From Bacteroidota bacterium (lineage in GTDB: Bacteria > Bacteroidota > Bacteroidia > Chitinophagales > Chitinophagaceae): DNA of 64,000 bases. The translations under genes and the position numbers were made by a program. The notes beneath the pieces are model-generated. The model ran no database searches. It worked only from the letters and a program-made list of their open reading frames with translations, and had not been told where the DNA came from. The stretch covers positions 186,001 through 250,000 of the forward strand of contig JAUZOD010000001.1 of the NCBI GenBank assembly GCA_030706635.1, written 5' to 3'. Position 1 is the first letter of the stretch. Every line of letters begins with the position of its first letter. This document shows, in pieces, positions 45,267-55,209 of this stretch.

Positions 45267-45845
45267 TTATTTTAACAATTCCCCTTTTTCATAACAGGAA
45301 CGGCAGCGCGGCTCATACAGGTCACCTTTTCCGAGTTCCACCAGTTCCGGACTCCCATTTTTTTTGTAAGTATAATGGGCCATATTCCCGCATTGCATAC
45401 AAATGGCATGTAACTTGGTGATGTAATCCGCTTTTGCAAGAAGTACCGGCATTTGCCCGAAGGGCCTTCCCATAAAATCCATATCCAGCCCGGCAACAAT
45501 CACCCGGGTTCCATGAAGAGCCAGGATATCACAAACCGCGGGAAGCTGTTCGTCAAAGAACTGAGCTTCATCTATTCCGACAACATCTGCGTTCCCGGCT
45601 TGTTCCAGAATGCTGCCGGCGCCGGACACCGGAACAGAGCGTGAATTCGATTCATCATGAGAGACAATATTTTCATCATGGAATCTTTTTTCGGACGCCG
45701 GCTTAAAAACAAGCACCCGGAGTTTGGCGATCTTTGCCCGCCGCAATCTCCGGATGAGCTCTTCGGTTTTCCCGGAAAACATGGATCCACAGATCACTTC
45801 GACCCATCCCCGGCGTTCAAATTGCATGGCAGGTTCAATAAACAT
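45267..45845 (-). CDS. tdk: Thymidine kinase
   Basis: A 192-residue cytoplasmic enzyme that phosphorylates thymidine. The P-loop is GSMFSGKTEEL (about 21-31). The catalytic Glu and the Asp-Glu of DEAQFFDEQ are present. The Zn-binding lasso carries two CxxC pairs, CMQCGNMAHYTYK and EPRCRSCYEKG. It is full length and similar in size to other type II thymidine kinases. It runs into ccmB on the same strand and is divergent from the 226-residue unknown gene. Confidence 0.95.
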   Translation of the reverse strand: MFIEPAMQFERRGWVEVICGSMFSGKTEELIRRLRRAKIAKLRVLVFKPASEKRFHDENIVSHDESNSRSVPVSGAGSILEQAGNADVVGIDEAQFFDEQLPAVCDILALHGTRVIVAGLDMDFMGRPFGQMPVLLAKADYITKLHAICMQCGNMAHYTYKKNGSPELVELGKGDLYEPRCRSCYEKGELLK

Positions 45846-45933
45846 CTTGCCTTAAATCAGTTTGGTTGAATATTTGCTTTAATTTTATACATCTGTTCAT
45901 TCACTAATTATTCGCTTCGCCAGAGGCAACACG

Positions 45934-46614
45934 ATGGAAAGACTACAACATCTGATCAGCAAGTTAAACGAACAATCCGAACAAAAGGACAGTCCTCTTC
46001 AAATGCTTGTTACGCTGAAGCAGATTGAAGCTGAACTTACACACATGCACACGGTAACGGTTACCGGAAGAAAAAATCCCGGCGTTTCGGTAGTGATGCC
46101 TTCGCTTAACATCACCCATCGCGTTTTAAGCAATCATGACGAAGAAAAAGAGAGTGGCGTCGTTACCCGGAAAGAAATCCTGGAACCCGTGCCCCGGCCG
46201 GATCCCGTGACAGCACCGCAACCCTGGATGGGAGATCCCCTGGTTGAAGTGCCTACTTTGTCTCATCAGGCGGCGGGTCAGGAACTGAATGATCTGATTG
46301 GCTCCGGGAGTCCTTCGATAAACGACAGGTTGAAAGAGAACGGATCCGTTGACAGGGGTTCACAACTCAAGGGATCACCGGTGAAAGAACTGAGAAAAGC
46401 CATCGGCGTGAATGACCGTTTCGTATTTATTAATGAATTATTCCGTGGAGATGAGCCGATGTATGAACGGAGCATTAAAACGATCAATAATTTCAGGATC
46501 CTGCCCGAAGCAGAGTACTGGATGGAAAGGGAACTGAAAATAAAACTAGGCTGGGACGACACACGGGAAATCGTAAAACACTTTTATCAACTGGTCAGCA
46601 GGCGGTTTTCCTGA
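45934..46614 (+). CDS. Conserved hypothetical protein, 226 aa
   Basis: A soluble protein with a helical N-terminus (MERLQHLISKLNEQSEQKDS), a low-complexity proline-rich middle (about 75-130) and a folded C-terminal module of about 90 residues (ELRKAIGVNDRFVFINELFRG, then SIKTINNFRILPEAEYWMER). The C-terminal module resembles a conserved unnamed region of many Bacteroidota proteins; I cannot assign a function. Its 3' end overlaps waaA by 28 bases in convergent orientation. Confidence 0.65.
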   Translation: MERLQHLISKLNEQSEQKDSPLQMLVTLKQIEAELTHMHTVTVTGRKNPGVSVVMPSLNITHRVLSNHDEEKESGVVTRKEILEPVPRPDPVTAPQPWMGDPLVEVPTLSHQAAGQELNDLIGSGSPSINDRLKENGSVDRGSQLKGSPVKELRKAIGVNDRFVFINELFRGDEPMYERSIKTINNFRILPEAEYWMERELKIKLGWDDTREIVKHFYQLVSRRFS

Positions 46615-47933
46615 ATATATTGCAGGATCTTTGCCGTAGCGCCCCGTCTCGCGTATACATATTCCCGGGCAGCCTTGCTATGAAACGCATATTCTCCGGC
46701 GTTTCTGAATAACCGGTCAAATACTGATTCCACTTCCAGGGCATTGTCTATAATAATAACCCCGCCGGCCTCAGCAAGCTCCACCACTTCCAGATATTTC
46801 TCAATCACCGGTCCGGTGACCACCGGTTTCCCATACACGGCCGCTTCCAGCACATTGTGCACGCCATCATCTCCAAAGCCCCCGCCCACATAACAGATCG
46901 TGGCATAATGATACAAACTGGAGAGCATGCCGATATTATCAATGATCAATACATGCGGCGCCTCTCCGGACTTTCCGGATGCCTGCGGGGAAAGCAGATT
47001 TGCATCAAAGTCCTTCCGCAACGCGGAATATCGGATGCTGTGATGAAACAAGGCTTCGGTATCCTTCAGGTCATCCTCCTCGATCTCGTGCGGCACAATG
47101 ATAAACTTAACCTCCGGATGGGTATTGGCGTAGTGGTCCAGTTCCTCCTCATCTTCTTCCCAGGTACTGCCCGCAACGATCACCTGTGCAGATCCACAGA
47201 ATGCGGCTATTTCCCGAAAGGGTTGAAAGCCTGCCGCGATGTCTATAACCCGGTCGAACCGCGTATCCCCGCTAACGATCGCGGAATGGCTGATCCCCAG
47301 CCCGCTTAGTAATTCCTTCGAAGATTCGTTTTGTACAAAAAAAGCCCGGAAGCTATCCAGCATCAGCCGGTGCAGGTTTCCATACCATTTGAAAAAAGGC
47401 TGGTCTGTCCGGAAAAGCGGTGAGATCAGCAGCGCAGGAATTTTCCGTTTGTGCAATTCCCTTAAATAATAAAACCAGTAGTCGTATTTAATCCATAGCA
47501 CCAAAACAGGCTTTACCAGGTCCAGGAAACGGCGCGCATGCCCTGCAGAATCAGCGGGCAGGTAAAAAACATAATCGGCGCCTGGGTAGTTCCTGCGGAT
47601 CTTGTACCCTGAGGGTGAAAAAAATGTGATCAGCACCGTAATCTCCGGATTCGTTTGGCGGAGCGACTCAATTACGGGCCTCCCCTGCTCAAATTCGCCC
47701 AGGGAAGCGCAATGCATCCAAACCAGGTTTTCCCGCCCGCTGATGCCGGAACTGCGAATCTTTTCCAGGATTCCCCTTCTTCCCTGAACCCAGGCGGCTG
47801 CTTTCTTGTTCCATGGCGAAATCAGCCTTACGGAAATTTGATACAGCCAGAGAAAAAGGTTATAAAGTATGATACTCAAAAGAAAGATGAATGGGTTATT
47901 CAGCAAATGTAGCCCTTTCCGGAAACCGTTCAT
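46587..47933 (-). CDS. waaA: 3-deoxy-D-manno-octulosonic acid transferase
   Basis: 448 residues. An N-terminal membrane anchor (FIFLLSIILYNLFLWLYQI) is followed by a GT30/GT-B fold. Diagnostic stretches are WMHCASLGEFEQGRPVIES, ITFFSPSGYKIRRNY, KYDYWFYYLREL, the catalytic region GDTRFDRV, VAGSTWEEDEE and GGGFGDDGVHNVLEAAVYG. It adds Kdo to lipid A precursor at the inner membrane. The frame opens at 47960, but the ATG at 47933 (MNGFRKGLHLLNN) fits family starts better and avoids running into the promoter of the next gene. Confidence 0.93.
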   Translation of the reverse strand: MNGFRKGLHLLNNPFIFLLSIILYNLFLWLYQISVRLISPWNKKAAAWVQGRRGILEKIRSSGISGRENLVWMHCASLGEFEQGRPVIESLRQTNPEITVLITFFSPSGYKIRRNYPGADYVFYLPADSAGHARRFLDLVKPVLVLWIKYDYWFYYLRELHKRKIPALLISPLFRTDQPFFKWYGNLHRLMLDSFRAFFVQNESSKELLSGLGISHSAIVSGDTRFDRVIDIAAGFQPFREIAAFCGSAQVIVAGSTWEEDEEELDHYANTHPEVKFIIVPHEIEEDDLKDTEALFHHSIRYSALRKDFDANLLSPQASGKSGEAPHVLIIDNIGMLSSLYHYATICYVGGGFGDDGVHNVLEAAVYGKPVVTGPVIEKYLEVVELAEAGGVIIIDNALEVESVFDRLFRNAGEYAFHSKAAREYVYARRGATAKILQYIQENRLLTS

Positions 47934-47970
47934 AACTGATTGAGCCATTGCCTGAACCATTATTTTAGCG

Positions 47971-47978
47971 TAGGTTTG
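47971..47978 (+). promoter_or_regulatory. Candidate -7 element for the aminotransferase-ugd operon
   Basis: TAGGTTTG matches the Bacteroidota -7 consensus TAnnTTTG exactly and sits 22 bases before the ATG at 48000. A -33 TTTG is not obvious (only a CATTG about 20 bases upstream). It supports a start at 48000 rather than at the upstream ATG at 47940. Confidence 0.45.
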
Positions 47979-47999
47979 TGCCCTTTAATAAAGAGCATT

Positions 48000-49127
48000 A
48001 TGCGGCCTATTCAAATGGTGGATCTTCAGCGGCAGTATGCAGGGATCAAACAGCAGGTGAATGCTGCCATCCAGGAGGTTTTGGAAACTGCTGCTTTTAT
48101 CAATGGAAAACAGGTGACCGACTTTTCCCGGAACCTGTCTGACTACCTGAACATCCCCCACGTGATTCCCTGCGCCAATGGAACGGATGCCCTGCAGATC
48201 GCGCTGATGGGCCTTGGGCTGCAACCGGGTGACGAAGTGATCACGCCCTCTTTTACATTTATTGCCACTACGGAAGTAGTTGCTTTACTCGGGCTTAAAC
48301 CGGTATTTGCCGATGTGGATCCCAAAACCTTTTGCCTCGATCCCGCTTCACTGGAAAAACAGATCACCCAGAAAACAAAGGCCATCGTGCCTGTACATTT
48401 GTACGGACAATCTGCGCCCATGAAAGAGATCATGGACATTGCACAAAAATACAACCTGCACGTAGTAGAAGACAACGCCCAGGCCATCGGCGGAGACTAC
48501 CATTTCCCCGGCGGTAAAACACAAAAAACGGGCACGATCGGAACCGTAGGCACTACGTCTTTTTTCCCATCAAAGAACCTGGGCGCTTACGGAGATGCAG
48601 GCGCCTTGTTCACGTCGGATGAATCCCTGGCTAACCGGTTCCGGATGATTGCCAATCACGGACAGAAAAAAAGATATTATCACGAACTCGTGGGTTGCAA
48701 CAGCCGGCTGGACTCCATCCAGGCGGCTATATTGAATGTCAAGCTGCCGCTGCTGGACGGATATATCTACAGCCGGATAAAAACGGCCGATGCATATGAC
48801 CAGGCCTTTGCGGGTCATCCCAAAATCACCACCCCCTTCCGGGCCGCTTATTCAAAACATGTTTTTCATCAATACACTTTGTTGCTGAACGGAGCTGACC
48901 GCAATAAATTGAATGAATACCTTTCATCGAAACAAATCCCCTCTATGATCTATTACCCGGTACCAGCCCACCGTCAGCAGATGTTTGCGGCATTCCATTC
49001 AGACAGGCAACAATTGGAAGTAACAGACTGGCTCACCGAAAGAGTGATCTCATTGCCGATGCATACCGAGCTGGATGAAGAACAAATCCGGTTCATCACG
49101 GGCAGTGTACTCGAATTTCTGAACTGA
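48000..49127 (+). CDS. DegT/DnrJ/EryC1/StrS family sugar aminotransferase
   Basis: 375 residues, fold type I PLP enzyme. N-terminal MVDLQRQYAGIKQQV, cofactor-site features ANGTDALQIALMGLG, VEDNAQAIGG, and the PLP lysine in TTSFFPSKNLGAYGD (SKN). It resembles WbpE-type aminotransferases that make amino-sugar nucleotides for surface polysaccharides. The start at 48000 (MRPIQMVDLQRQ) is preferred to the longer frame at 47940, because a -7 element lies between them. It is the first gene of a plus-strand run with ugd, the xylose synthase and the rhamnose genes. Confidence 0.9.
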   Translation: MRPIQMVDLQRQYAGIKQQVNAAIQEVLETAAFINGKQVTDFSRNLSDYLNIPHVIPCANGTDALQIALMGLGLQPGDEVITPSFTFIATTEVVALLGLKPVFADVDPKTFCLDPASLEKQITQKTKAIVPVHLYGQSAPMKEIMDIAQKYNLHVVEDNAQAIGGDYHFPGGKTQKTGTIGTVGTTSFFPSKNLGAYGDAGALFTSDESLANRFRMIANHGQKKRYYHELVGCNSRLDSIQAAILNVKLPLLDGYIYSRIKTADAYDQAFAGHPKITTPFRAAYSKHVFHQYTLLLNGADRNKLNEYLSSKQIPSMIYYPVPAHRQQMFAAFHSDRQQLEVTDWLTERVISLPMHTELDEEQIRFITGSVLEFLN

Positions 49128-49159
49128 TAAAGAAGCAAGTTTCAAAACAGCAATATTTT

Positions 49160-50497
49160 ATGAAGATCGCCGTAATAGGAACTGGATATGTAGGATTGGT
49201 AACAGGAACCTGTTTCTCCGAAACGGGTAATGATGTCACCTGCGTGGATATTGATGCCAGTAAAGTGGGTAAACTAAGCCGGGGGGAAATCACCATTTAT
49301 GAACCCGGTCTCGATAAATTGTTTCTCCGGAACCTGAAGGAAGAACGGCTGAAATTCACGACTGACTTAACCGTTGGGGTTAAAAATGCCGAGATCATAT
49401 TTCTGGCGCTGCCCACCCCTTCAGGAGCAGATGGGTCCGCCGATCTTCGTTTTGTGCTCGGCGTTGCCGACCAACTCGGGAAAATTTTAAATGGCTATAA
49501 AGTGGTCGTGGATAAAAGTACCGTCCCCGTGGGAACAGCGGAAAAAGTTCACGCCGCCATTAAAAAAAATTATACCGGTGAATTCGACGTGGCATCCAAC
49601 CCGGAATTTCTAAGAGAAGGCGTGGCTGTGGAAGACTTTATGAAACCCGACCGCGTAGTGATTGGCACCTCCTCCGAACGAGCCAAAAAAGTAATGGAAG
49701 AACTTTACGCGCCTTTTGTACGCCAGGGAAACCCGATCATTTTCATGAACGAACGTTCTGCAGAACTAACCAAATATGCCGCAAATTCTTTTCTCGCCAC
49801 CAAGATCACCTTCATGAATGAGATCGCCGTATTATGTGAAAAATTGGGCGCGGATGTGGATATGGTCCGCCGGGGGGTGGGCAGCGATGAGCGCATCGGC
49901 AAACGTTTTCTCTTTCCCGGCATAGGTTATGGAGGGAGTTGTTTTCCGAAAGATGTTCAGGCACTGGTGCAATCTTCCAGAGAAGTGAACTACGAGTTTC
50001 AGATCCTCAATGCCGTGATGGATATCAATGATAAGCAAAAACTGCATCTCATTCCCAAGATCAAAAAATATTTTAACGGCCAGCTGAAAGCTAAACATTT
50101 CGCGCTCTGGGGCCTGGCCTTTAAACCGAATACGGATGATATCCGGGAAGCACCAGCGTTAAACATCATTGACGCATTGAAAAAAGAGGGCGCCACGCTG
50201 GCCGTATTTGATCCTGAAGCAATGAGCAATGTAAAAAACCAGATCGGCGACACGGTGACCTATGGAGAGAATCAATATGATGTGCTCGCCGGTGCCGATG
50301 CCCTCATCATCGCTACGGAATGGAATGAATTCCGCACACCCAATTTCCTGAAGATGGTTGCCGTAATGAAGAACAAAGTAATCTTCGACGGAAGAAACCT
50401 GTTCGACATCCAGGCCATCCGCGAACTCGGTTTCTATTATGAGAGTATTGGCCGTGATATCGCTATTCCGGCTGGCAACAATAAAAACAAGGCATGA
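49160..50497 (+). CDS. ugd: UDP-glucose 6-dehydrogenase
   Basis: A 445-residue NAD-dependent enzyme oxidising UDP-glucose to UDP-glucuronate. NAD fold [45 protein letters not shown], catalytic Cys in [14 protein letters not shown], and [15 protein letters not shown]. Full length. Its stop overlaps the next start by four bases (ATGA), and that gene would convert the product to UDP-xylose. Confidence 0.95.
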   Translation: MKIAVIGTGYVGLVTGTCFSETGNDVTCVDIDASKVGKLSRGEITIYEPGLDKLFLRNLKEERLKFTTDLTVGVKNAEIIFLALPTPSGADGSADLRFVLGVADQLGKILNGYKVVVDKSTVPVGTAEKVHAAIKKNYTGEFDVASNPEFLREGVAVEDFMKPDRVVIGTSSERAKKVMEELYAPFVRQGNPIIFMNERSAELTKYAANSFLATKITFMNEIAVLCEKLGADVDMVRRGVGSDERIGKRFLFPGIGYGGSCFPKDVQALVQSSREVNYEFQILNAVMDINDKQKLHLIPKIKKYFNGQLKAKHFALWGLAFKPNTDDIREAPALNIIDALKKEGATLAVFDPEAMSNVKNQIGDTVTYGENQYDVLAGADALIIATEWNEFRTPNFLKMVAVMKNKVIFDGRNLFDIQAIRELGFYYESIGRDIAIPAGNNKNKA

Positions 50498-51477
50498 GCA
50501 AGAAACGCGTACTGATCACCGGTGCAGCTGGATTTTTAGGATCGCATCTCTGTGACCGGTTCATCAAAGAAGGTTTCCAGGTCGTGGGCATGGACAACCT
50601 GATCACCGGGGATTTAAGAAATATCCAACACCTGTTCAAACTGGAGCAGTTTGAGTTCTACCACCAGGATGTAAGTAATTATATCCACGTACCGGGTATC
50701 CTGGATTATATTCTGCATTTTGCTTCCCCGGCAAGTCCGATTGATTATTTAAAGATCCCGATACAGACTTTAAAGGTCGGTTCTCTGGGAACCCATCATT
50801 GCCTGGGCCTTGCCAAAGCAAAGAACGCGCGCATCCTGGTTGCGTCCACCTCCGAGATCTATGGCGATCCGCTGATTCATCCGCAACCGGAAGAATACTG
50901 GGGCAATGTGAACCCGGTTGGTCCGCGTGGTGTCTATGATGAAGCCAAGCGTTTCCAGGAAGCCATCACTATGGCCTATCATACTTTTCATAAACTCGAG
51001 ACCAGAATCATCCGTATCTTCAACACCTATGGCCCGCGCATGCGGCTGAATGACGGTCGTGCACTTCCGGCATTTATCGGGCAGGCACTTCGCGGGGAAG
51101 ATCTCACAGTGTTCGGCGATGGCAGCCAGACCCGTTCTTTCTGCTACGTAGACGACCTCATCGAGGGCGTATACCGTTTGCTGCTGAGCGACTATGCCAT
51201 GCCGGTAAACGTCGGCAATCCCTCCGAGATTACGCTGAAGGAGTTTGCAGAGGAAGTGATCTCCCTTACCGGAACAGACCGGAAAATTATCTACAAACCT
51301 CTGCCCGCGGATGATCCCAAACAACGCAAGCCCGATATCAGCAAAGCAAAAAAAATACTGGGCTGGGAACCGAAGGTCGGCCGGAAAGAAGGTTTGAAGA
51401 TCACGTATGAATATTTTAAATCGCTTCCTCCGGAGGAATGGTATAAAGAGCCGAAAGAGTTTCAGAAGAAGAGTTGA
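50494..51477 (+). CDS. UDP-glucuronate decarboxylase (UDP-xylose synthase)
   Basis: A 327-residue short-chain dehydrogenase/epimerase type enzyme. Rossmann start [36 protein letters not shown], catalytic Tyr-Lys in [12 protein letters not shown], and [19 protein letters not shown]. The pattern fits the UXS branch, which decarboxylates UDP-glucuronate to UDP-xylose. It is translationally coupled to ugd, in keeping with that step. Distinguishing it from a related epimerase needs activity data. Confidence 0.88.
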   Translation: MSKKRVLITGAAGFLGSHLCDRFIKEGFQVVGMDNLITGDLRNIQHLFKLEQFEFYHQDVSNYIHVPGILDYILHFASPASPIDYLKIPIQTLKVGSLGTHHCLGLAKAKNARILVASTSEIYGDPLIHPQPEEYWGNVNPVGPRGVYDEAKRFQEAITMAYHTFHKLETRIIRIFNTYGPRMRLNDGRALPAFIGQALRGEDLTVFGDGSQTRSFCYVDDLIEGVYRLLLSDYAMPVNVGNPSEITLKEFAEEVISLTGTDRKIIYKPLPADDPKQRKPDISKAKKILGWEPKVGRKEGLKITYEYFKSLPPEEWYKEPKEFQKKS

Positions 51478-51530
51478 ACAGATAGGATTTAATAAGGAAA
51501 AAACCGTTATGGTAAATAAGGGACTTTCGC

Positions 51531-52592
51531 ATGAGCACAGATAAAAGAAGGATGATGATTACCGGGGGGGCTGGTTTTATTGGCTCTCATGTGGTGCGGT
51601 TATTTGTGAATAAATATCCCGGATATAACATTGTTAACGTGGACGCGCTTACCTATGCGGGCAACCTCGAAAACTTGCGGGATGTAGAAGCTTCGCCAAA
51701 CTATACTTTTGAAAGAGCAGATATTACAGATGCCGCAGCCATTAGCCGTCTGTTTGAAAAATATCATTTTGACTCCGTGATCCACCTGGCGGCTGAGAGT
51801 CATGTTGACCGCTCCATCCTCGATCCGCTGGCCTTTGTGAAAACCAATGTGATGGGCACCTGCATACTGCTGAATATATGCCGGCAGCAATGGTCCGGGG
51901 ATCCGGCGCATAAATTGTTTTACCATGTTTCCACCGATGAAGTGTATGGTTCTTTAGGATCCACGGGTTATTTCACTGAAGAAACAGCTTATGATCCGCG
52001 CTCTCCTTATTCTGCCTCCAAAGCCTCTTCCGATCATTTTGTGATGGCTTATTACCATACTTATGGTTTGCCTGTAGTCCTGTCTAACTGCTCCAATAAT
52101 TACGGCTCTCATCATTTCCCGGAAAAGCTGATCCCGCTGATGATCAACAATATTAAAAACAACCGCCCTTTGCCGGTTTACGGGAAAGGAGAGAATGTGC
52201 GGGACTGGTTGTACGTGGACGATCATGCCCGCGCCATTGATACCATCTTCCATAAAGGGCGGATGGGTGAAAAATACAATATCGGCGGATTCAATGAATG
52301 GAAAAATATTGACATCGTCAATCTGCTCTGCCGGATCATGGATAGAAAACTGGAAAGAATACCCGGCACATCGGCTAGGCTGATTACCTATGTCAAAGAC
52401 CGGCCCGGCCATGATCTGCGGTATGCCATTGACGCAGGCAAGCTGAATAAGGAACTCGGCTGGAAACCCTCGCTGCAATTTGAGGAAGGATTGGAAAAAA
52501 CGGTGGACTGGTACCTCGAAAACGAGGCCTGGATTAAACAGGTGACCTCGGGGGAATACCAGCATTACTACGACAAACAATATCAAAAATAA
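51531..52592 (+). CDS. rfbB: dTDP-glucose 4,6-dehydratase
   Basis: 353 residues of the extended SDR family. NAD-binding MITGGAGFIGSHVVRLF, SHVDRSI, YHVSTDEVYGSL (Asp-Glu catalytic pair), YSASKASSDHFVMAYYHTYG (Tyr-Lys), and DWLYVDDHARAID. It removes water from dTDP-glucose to give the 4-keto-6-deoxy sugar, the second step of dTDP-rhamnose synthesis. It starts about 50 bases after the UXS stop. rfbA, the first step, is not in the window. Confidence 0.95.
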   Translation: MSTDKRRMMITGGAGFIGSHVVRLFVNKYPGYNIVNVDALTYAGNLENLRDVEASPNYTFERADITDAAAISRLFEKYHFDSVIHLAAESHVDRSILDPLAFVKTNVMGTCILLNICRQQWSGDPAHKLFYHVSTDEVYGSLGSTGYFTEETAYDPRSPYSASKASSDHFVMAYYHTYGLPVVLSNCSNNYGSHHFPEKLIPLMINNIKNNRPLPVYGKGENVRDWLYVDDHARAIDTIFHKGRMGEKYNIGGFNEWKNIDIVNLLCRIMDRKLERIPGTSARLITYVKDRPGHDLRYAIDAGKLNKELGWKPSLQFEEGLEKTVDWYLENEAWIKQVTSGEYQHYYDKQYQK

Positions 52593-52602
52593 TTTTAGTC
52601 CG

Positions 52603-53172
52603 ATGCCATTTACAGCAACCCCATTACCCGGCGTGTTTATTTTTGAACCAGTAGTGTATCCGGATGACCGCGGATATTTTTTCGAATCGTATAACAAACG
52701 GCTGTTTCAGGCGAATAACATCCTGGAAGAATTTGTGCAGGACAACCAATCTTTTTCCTGTTATGGCGTCATCCGGGGTTTGCATTTTCAGCTTGAGCCG
52801 CATGCGCAATCCAAACTCGTGCGGGTATTGCAGGGAAGCATCCTGGACGTGGTGCTGGATCTGCGCGCCGGATCGCCCGGTTTCGGAAAAACCTTCAGCG
52901 TCGAACTTTCGGCAGCTAACAAAAAGCAGATCTTTATTCCCAAAGGATTCGCCCACGGGTTTTCCGTGTTGAGTGAGACCACCGAAATTTCTTATAAGTG
53001 CGACCAGTTCTACAATAAACAAAGTGAGAGTGGGGTGCGGTTCAATGATCCGCAATTGAATATTGACTGGAAAGTGCCGGCCGGCAAGGCCCTGGTATCG
53101 GTGAAGGATACGACATTGCCCTTATTTGATCCGCGCTTCGCGCATTTTAAATTCAACTTACGGGATGCCTAA
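52603..53172 (+). CDS. rfbC: dTDP-4-dehydrorhamnose 3,5-epimerase
   Basis: A 189-residue cupin-fold epimerase, the third step of dTDP-rhamnose synthesis. Family signatures are GVIRGLHFQLEPHAQSKLVRV (catalytic His in RGLHFQ) and IPKGFAHGFSVLSE, with the YNKQSESGVRFNDP stretch. It is 10 bases after rfbB and overlaps the rfbD start by 8 bases. Confidence 0.95.
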   Translation: MPFTATPLPGVFIFEPVVYPDDRGYFFESYNKRLFQANNILEEFVQDNQSFSCYGVIRGLHFQLEPHAQSKLVRVLQGSILDVVLDLRAGSPGFGKTFSVELSAANKKQIFIPKGFAHGFSVLSETTEISYKCDQFYNKQSESGVRFNDPQLNIDWKVPAGKALVSVKDTTLPLFDPRFAHFKFNLRDA

Positions 53173-54046
53173 GCAGAAATCATATGCTGTAGCGGTCACC
53201 GGCATGAACGGACAGCTGGGCAGAGAACTGGCGTTGCTGGCGCCGGAGCATCCGCAGTTCCGGTTCCAATTTCTATCGAGGGAAAACTTTCCGCTGGATG
53301 ATGCGGAAAAAATGGGCGCTTATCTGAAAAACAATCCAACGGATTATCTGATCAACTGCGCCGCATATACTGCGGTAGACAAAGCCGAATCTGAAAAGGA
53401 GAAAGCCTTTCAGATCAATGGAGAAGCAGCCGGCATCCTGGCGGACTATTTATCCCGACAGGGGGGAAGGCTGATCCAAATCTCCACCGACTATGTATTT
53501 GACGGGCAATCTTCCAAACCCCTGGATGAAACGGCGCCCACCCGTCCGCTGAATATTTACGGAGCCTCCAAATTGCGGGGAGAACAACTGGCCATGGCAA
53601 ATAACTTGCAGACGCTGGTGATCCGCACCTCCTGGTTATATTCTTCCTTCGGCAATAATTTTGTAAAAACGATGCTGCGGCTGATGAAAACGCAGGCTGA
53701 GGTCCGGGTGGTAAGCGATCAGTTAGGATCACCCACTTACGCAGCAGACCTGGCAGCCGCCATCCTTAAAATCTTATCTGCCGGAAAATTTATTCCCGGT
53801 ATTTATCATTACAGCAACGAGGGGGAGACCAGCTGGTATGCTTTTGCGGAAGAGATCAAGAAAATAACCGGAAGCAGCTGTACCGTTTCTCCGGTAGCCA
53901 GTTCCGGTTATGCCACGGCCGCCAAAAGGCCGGCCTATTCCTTACTGGATAAATCGAAGATAAAACGCGACTACCAAGTCAGTATTCCGGATTGGAAAAC
54001 CAGTCTGGCAGTTTGTCTCAATATCCTGTTGAGATCTGAAGTGTAA
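53165..54046 (+). CDS. rfbD: dTDP-4-dehydrorhamnose reductase
   Basis: A 293-residue reductase catalysing the last step to dTDP-L-rhamnose. The SDR features VTGMNGQLGRELALL, INCAAYTAVDKAE, STDYVFDGQS, and IYGASKLRGEQLAM (Tyr-Lys) are all present. The ATG at 53165 overlaps the rfbC stop by 8 bases; the earlier in-frame start at 53126 would extend into rfbC without family support. Last gene of the polysaccharide run. Confidence 0.93.
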   Translation: MPKQKSYAVAVTGMNGQLGRELALLAPEHPQFRFQFLSRENFPLDDAEKMGAYLKNNPTDYLINCAAYTAVDKAESEKEKAFQINGEAAGILADYLSRQGGRLIQISTDYVFDGQSSKPLDETAPTRPLNIYGASKLRGEQLAMANNLQTLVIRTSWLYSSFGNNFVKTMLRLMKTQAEVRVVSDQLGSPTYAADLAAAILKILSAGKFIPGIYHYSNEGETSWYAFAEEIKKITGSSCTVSPVASSGYATAAKRPAYSLLDKSKIKRDYQVSIPDWKTSLAVCLNILLRSEV

Positions 54047-54067
54047 AAAAACCTTATAGGCTAAATT

Positions 54068-54319
54068 TTATTTGGCCAGTTTGGCCTGTTTCAGGTTATT
54101 ATCGTGGTTGAGTCCGATCACCGGGGTATCGCTGACCCCATATAATAATTCTTCGTTCAGGTCGAGCACATCCTTTTGCAAACCATAAACTTCGCGTGTT
54201 AGTTTCTTAACTTTCTTGTTGCCCATCAGATAACCAATTCCGAAAATAAAAAGTCCGGCAATCGACACCTCCAGCATATTCAGCTGAATGGCGCGGAGTA
54301 AATCAATAATGGCTTCCAT
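54068..54319 (-). CDS. Small membrane protein with coiled-coil tail
   Basis: 83 residues. One transmembrane helix (VSIAGLFIFGIGYLMG, about 18-33) is followed by KKVKKLTREVYGLQKDVLDLNEELL, a heptad-type coiled coil. It resembles small LapA-like or septum-type helpers, but no family can be assigned. Its stop lies 21 bases from the rfbD stop in convergent orientation. Confidence 0.5.
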   Translation of the reverse strand: MEAIIDLLRAIQLNMLEVSIAGLFIFGIGYLMGNKKVKKLTREVYGLQKDVLDLNEELLYGVSDTPVIGLNHDNNLKQAKLAK

Positions 54320-54551
54320 AGTTTTAGTTTTTATAGGAGTGGATTAAGCGCATTTAAAAGTAGCCCTTCAGGAGCATAAGTACAACGTAGAAACACTTTT
54401 GTTTAGTATACGTAATAATACGAGGGATACTTTGCTTCATAAACGGCGGACAATATGATTGGCGGAATATTCATCTATCCGAGTCAATGATTAACTCGCT
54501 ATATATCAATATATAATGTCGCTCTCTGATCATTGCAGTATCTGTTCATGC

Positions 54552-55139
54552 TCATAACGGGATTCCGTCAATTCTATAAAGGTTAAGGGGAATCTGATTT
54601 AACTGTACCTCCGCGCAAAATTGAAATCCGGCCTCAGGCACCGGGGTGTTATAGTCGGATTCCCGGCCATCTACCATGATATATAAGGATCCGGGACCGG
54701 GAAAAGAGTAATAGAATGAAACAAAAAATCTCAGCACATCTGCAAATCCCTGGTTTTGACGGTTCCGGTAATCAAGTATATAATCTAAAAGATAGTCATC
54801 TGCTGAGGTATGAAAGGACAGGTGCATTTCGTCATGCTGAGTGGGCGTAATATCCAGCTGACACACGGGTCTTCCATTCTTTTCAATCAGGAAGGATTGA
54901 CTTTCTGAAGACTCCAACAGCATTTTGTAACGCCGAATCAACGGATGCTGGAAAGCTTTATCCACGTATATGCCCATTCTTTTGGCTCCGTCGATCCAGT
55001 CATAGAGTATATTAAGGTCATTCAGGAGGCAAAGCGGACGAATGGTAAATAAAGAGGAGTCGTCGGACCACCAGGAAAACCAGGCAGGTTCTTTGATAAA
55101 AGGATCTACAGGCCGAAATATCTCTTCACGGAACGCCAT
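54552..55139 (-). CDS. Probable GNAT-fold protein, siderophore-acetyltransferase-like
   Basis: 195 residues. The N-terminal LFTIRPLCLLNDLNILYDWI and the later QSFLIEKNGRPVCQLDITP resemble the IucB/MbtK acetyltransferase branch (GNAT-8 type), but acetyl-CoA loop residues are not clear to me, so the call is tentative. No peptide synthetase, siderophore or other natural-product gene is near. It is divergent from the first AraC regulator across about 70 bases. Confidence 0.45.
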   Translation of the reverse strand: MAFREEIFRPVDPFIKEPAWFSWWSDDSSLFTIRPLCLLNDLNILYDWIDGAKRMGIYVDKAFQHPLIRRYKMLLESSESQSFLIEKNGRPVCQLDITPTQHDEMHLSFHTSADDYLLDYILDYRNRQNQGFADVLRFFVSFYYSFPGPGSLYIMVDGRESDYNTPVPEAGFQFCAEVQLNQIPLNLYRIDGIPL

Positions 55140-55209
55140 GTTTAGAGGGGATCATCTGAAAGTTCATTTATTTTAACGGGTAAAATTTATATTTAAGGGA
55201 GAATAAGAT

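Noticed and set aside
51954-52697. 247-residue minus-strand frame antisense to rfbB and rfbC.
   Set aside because: Codon-driven shadow; rfbB and rfbC account for the region fully.
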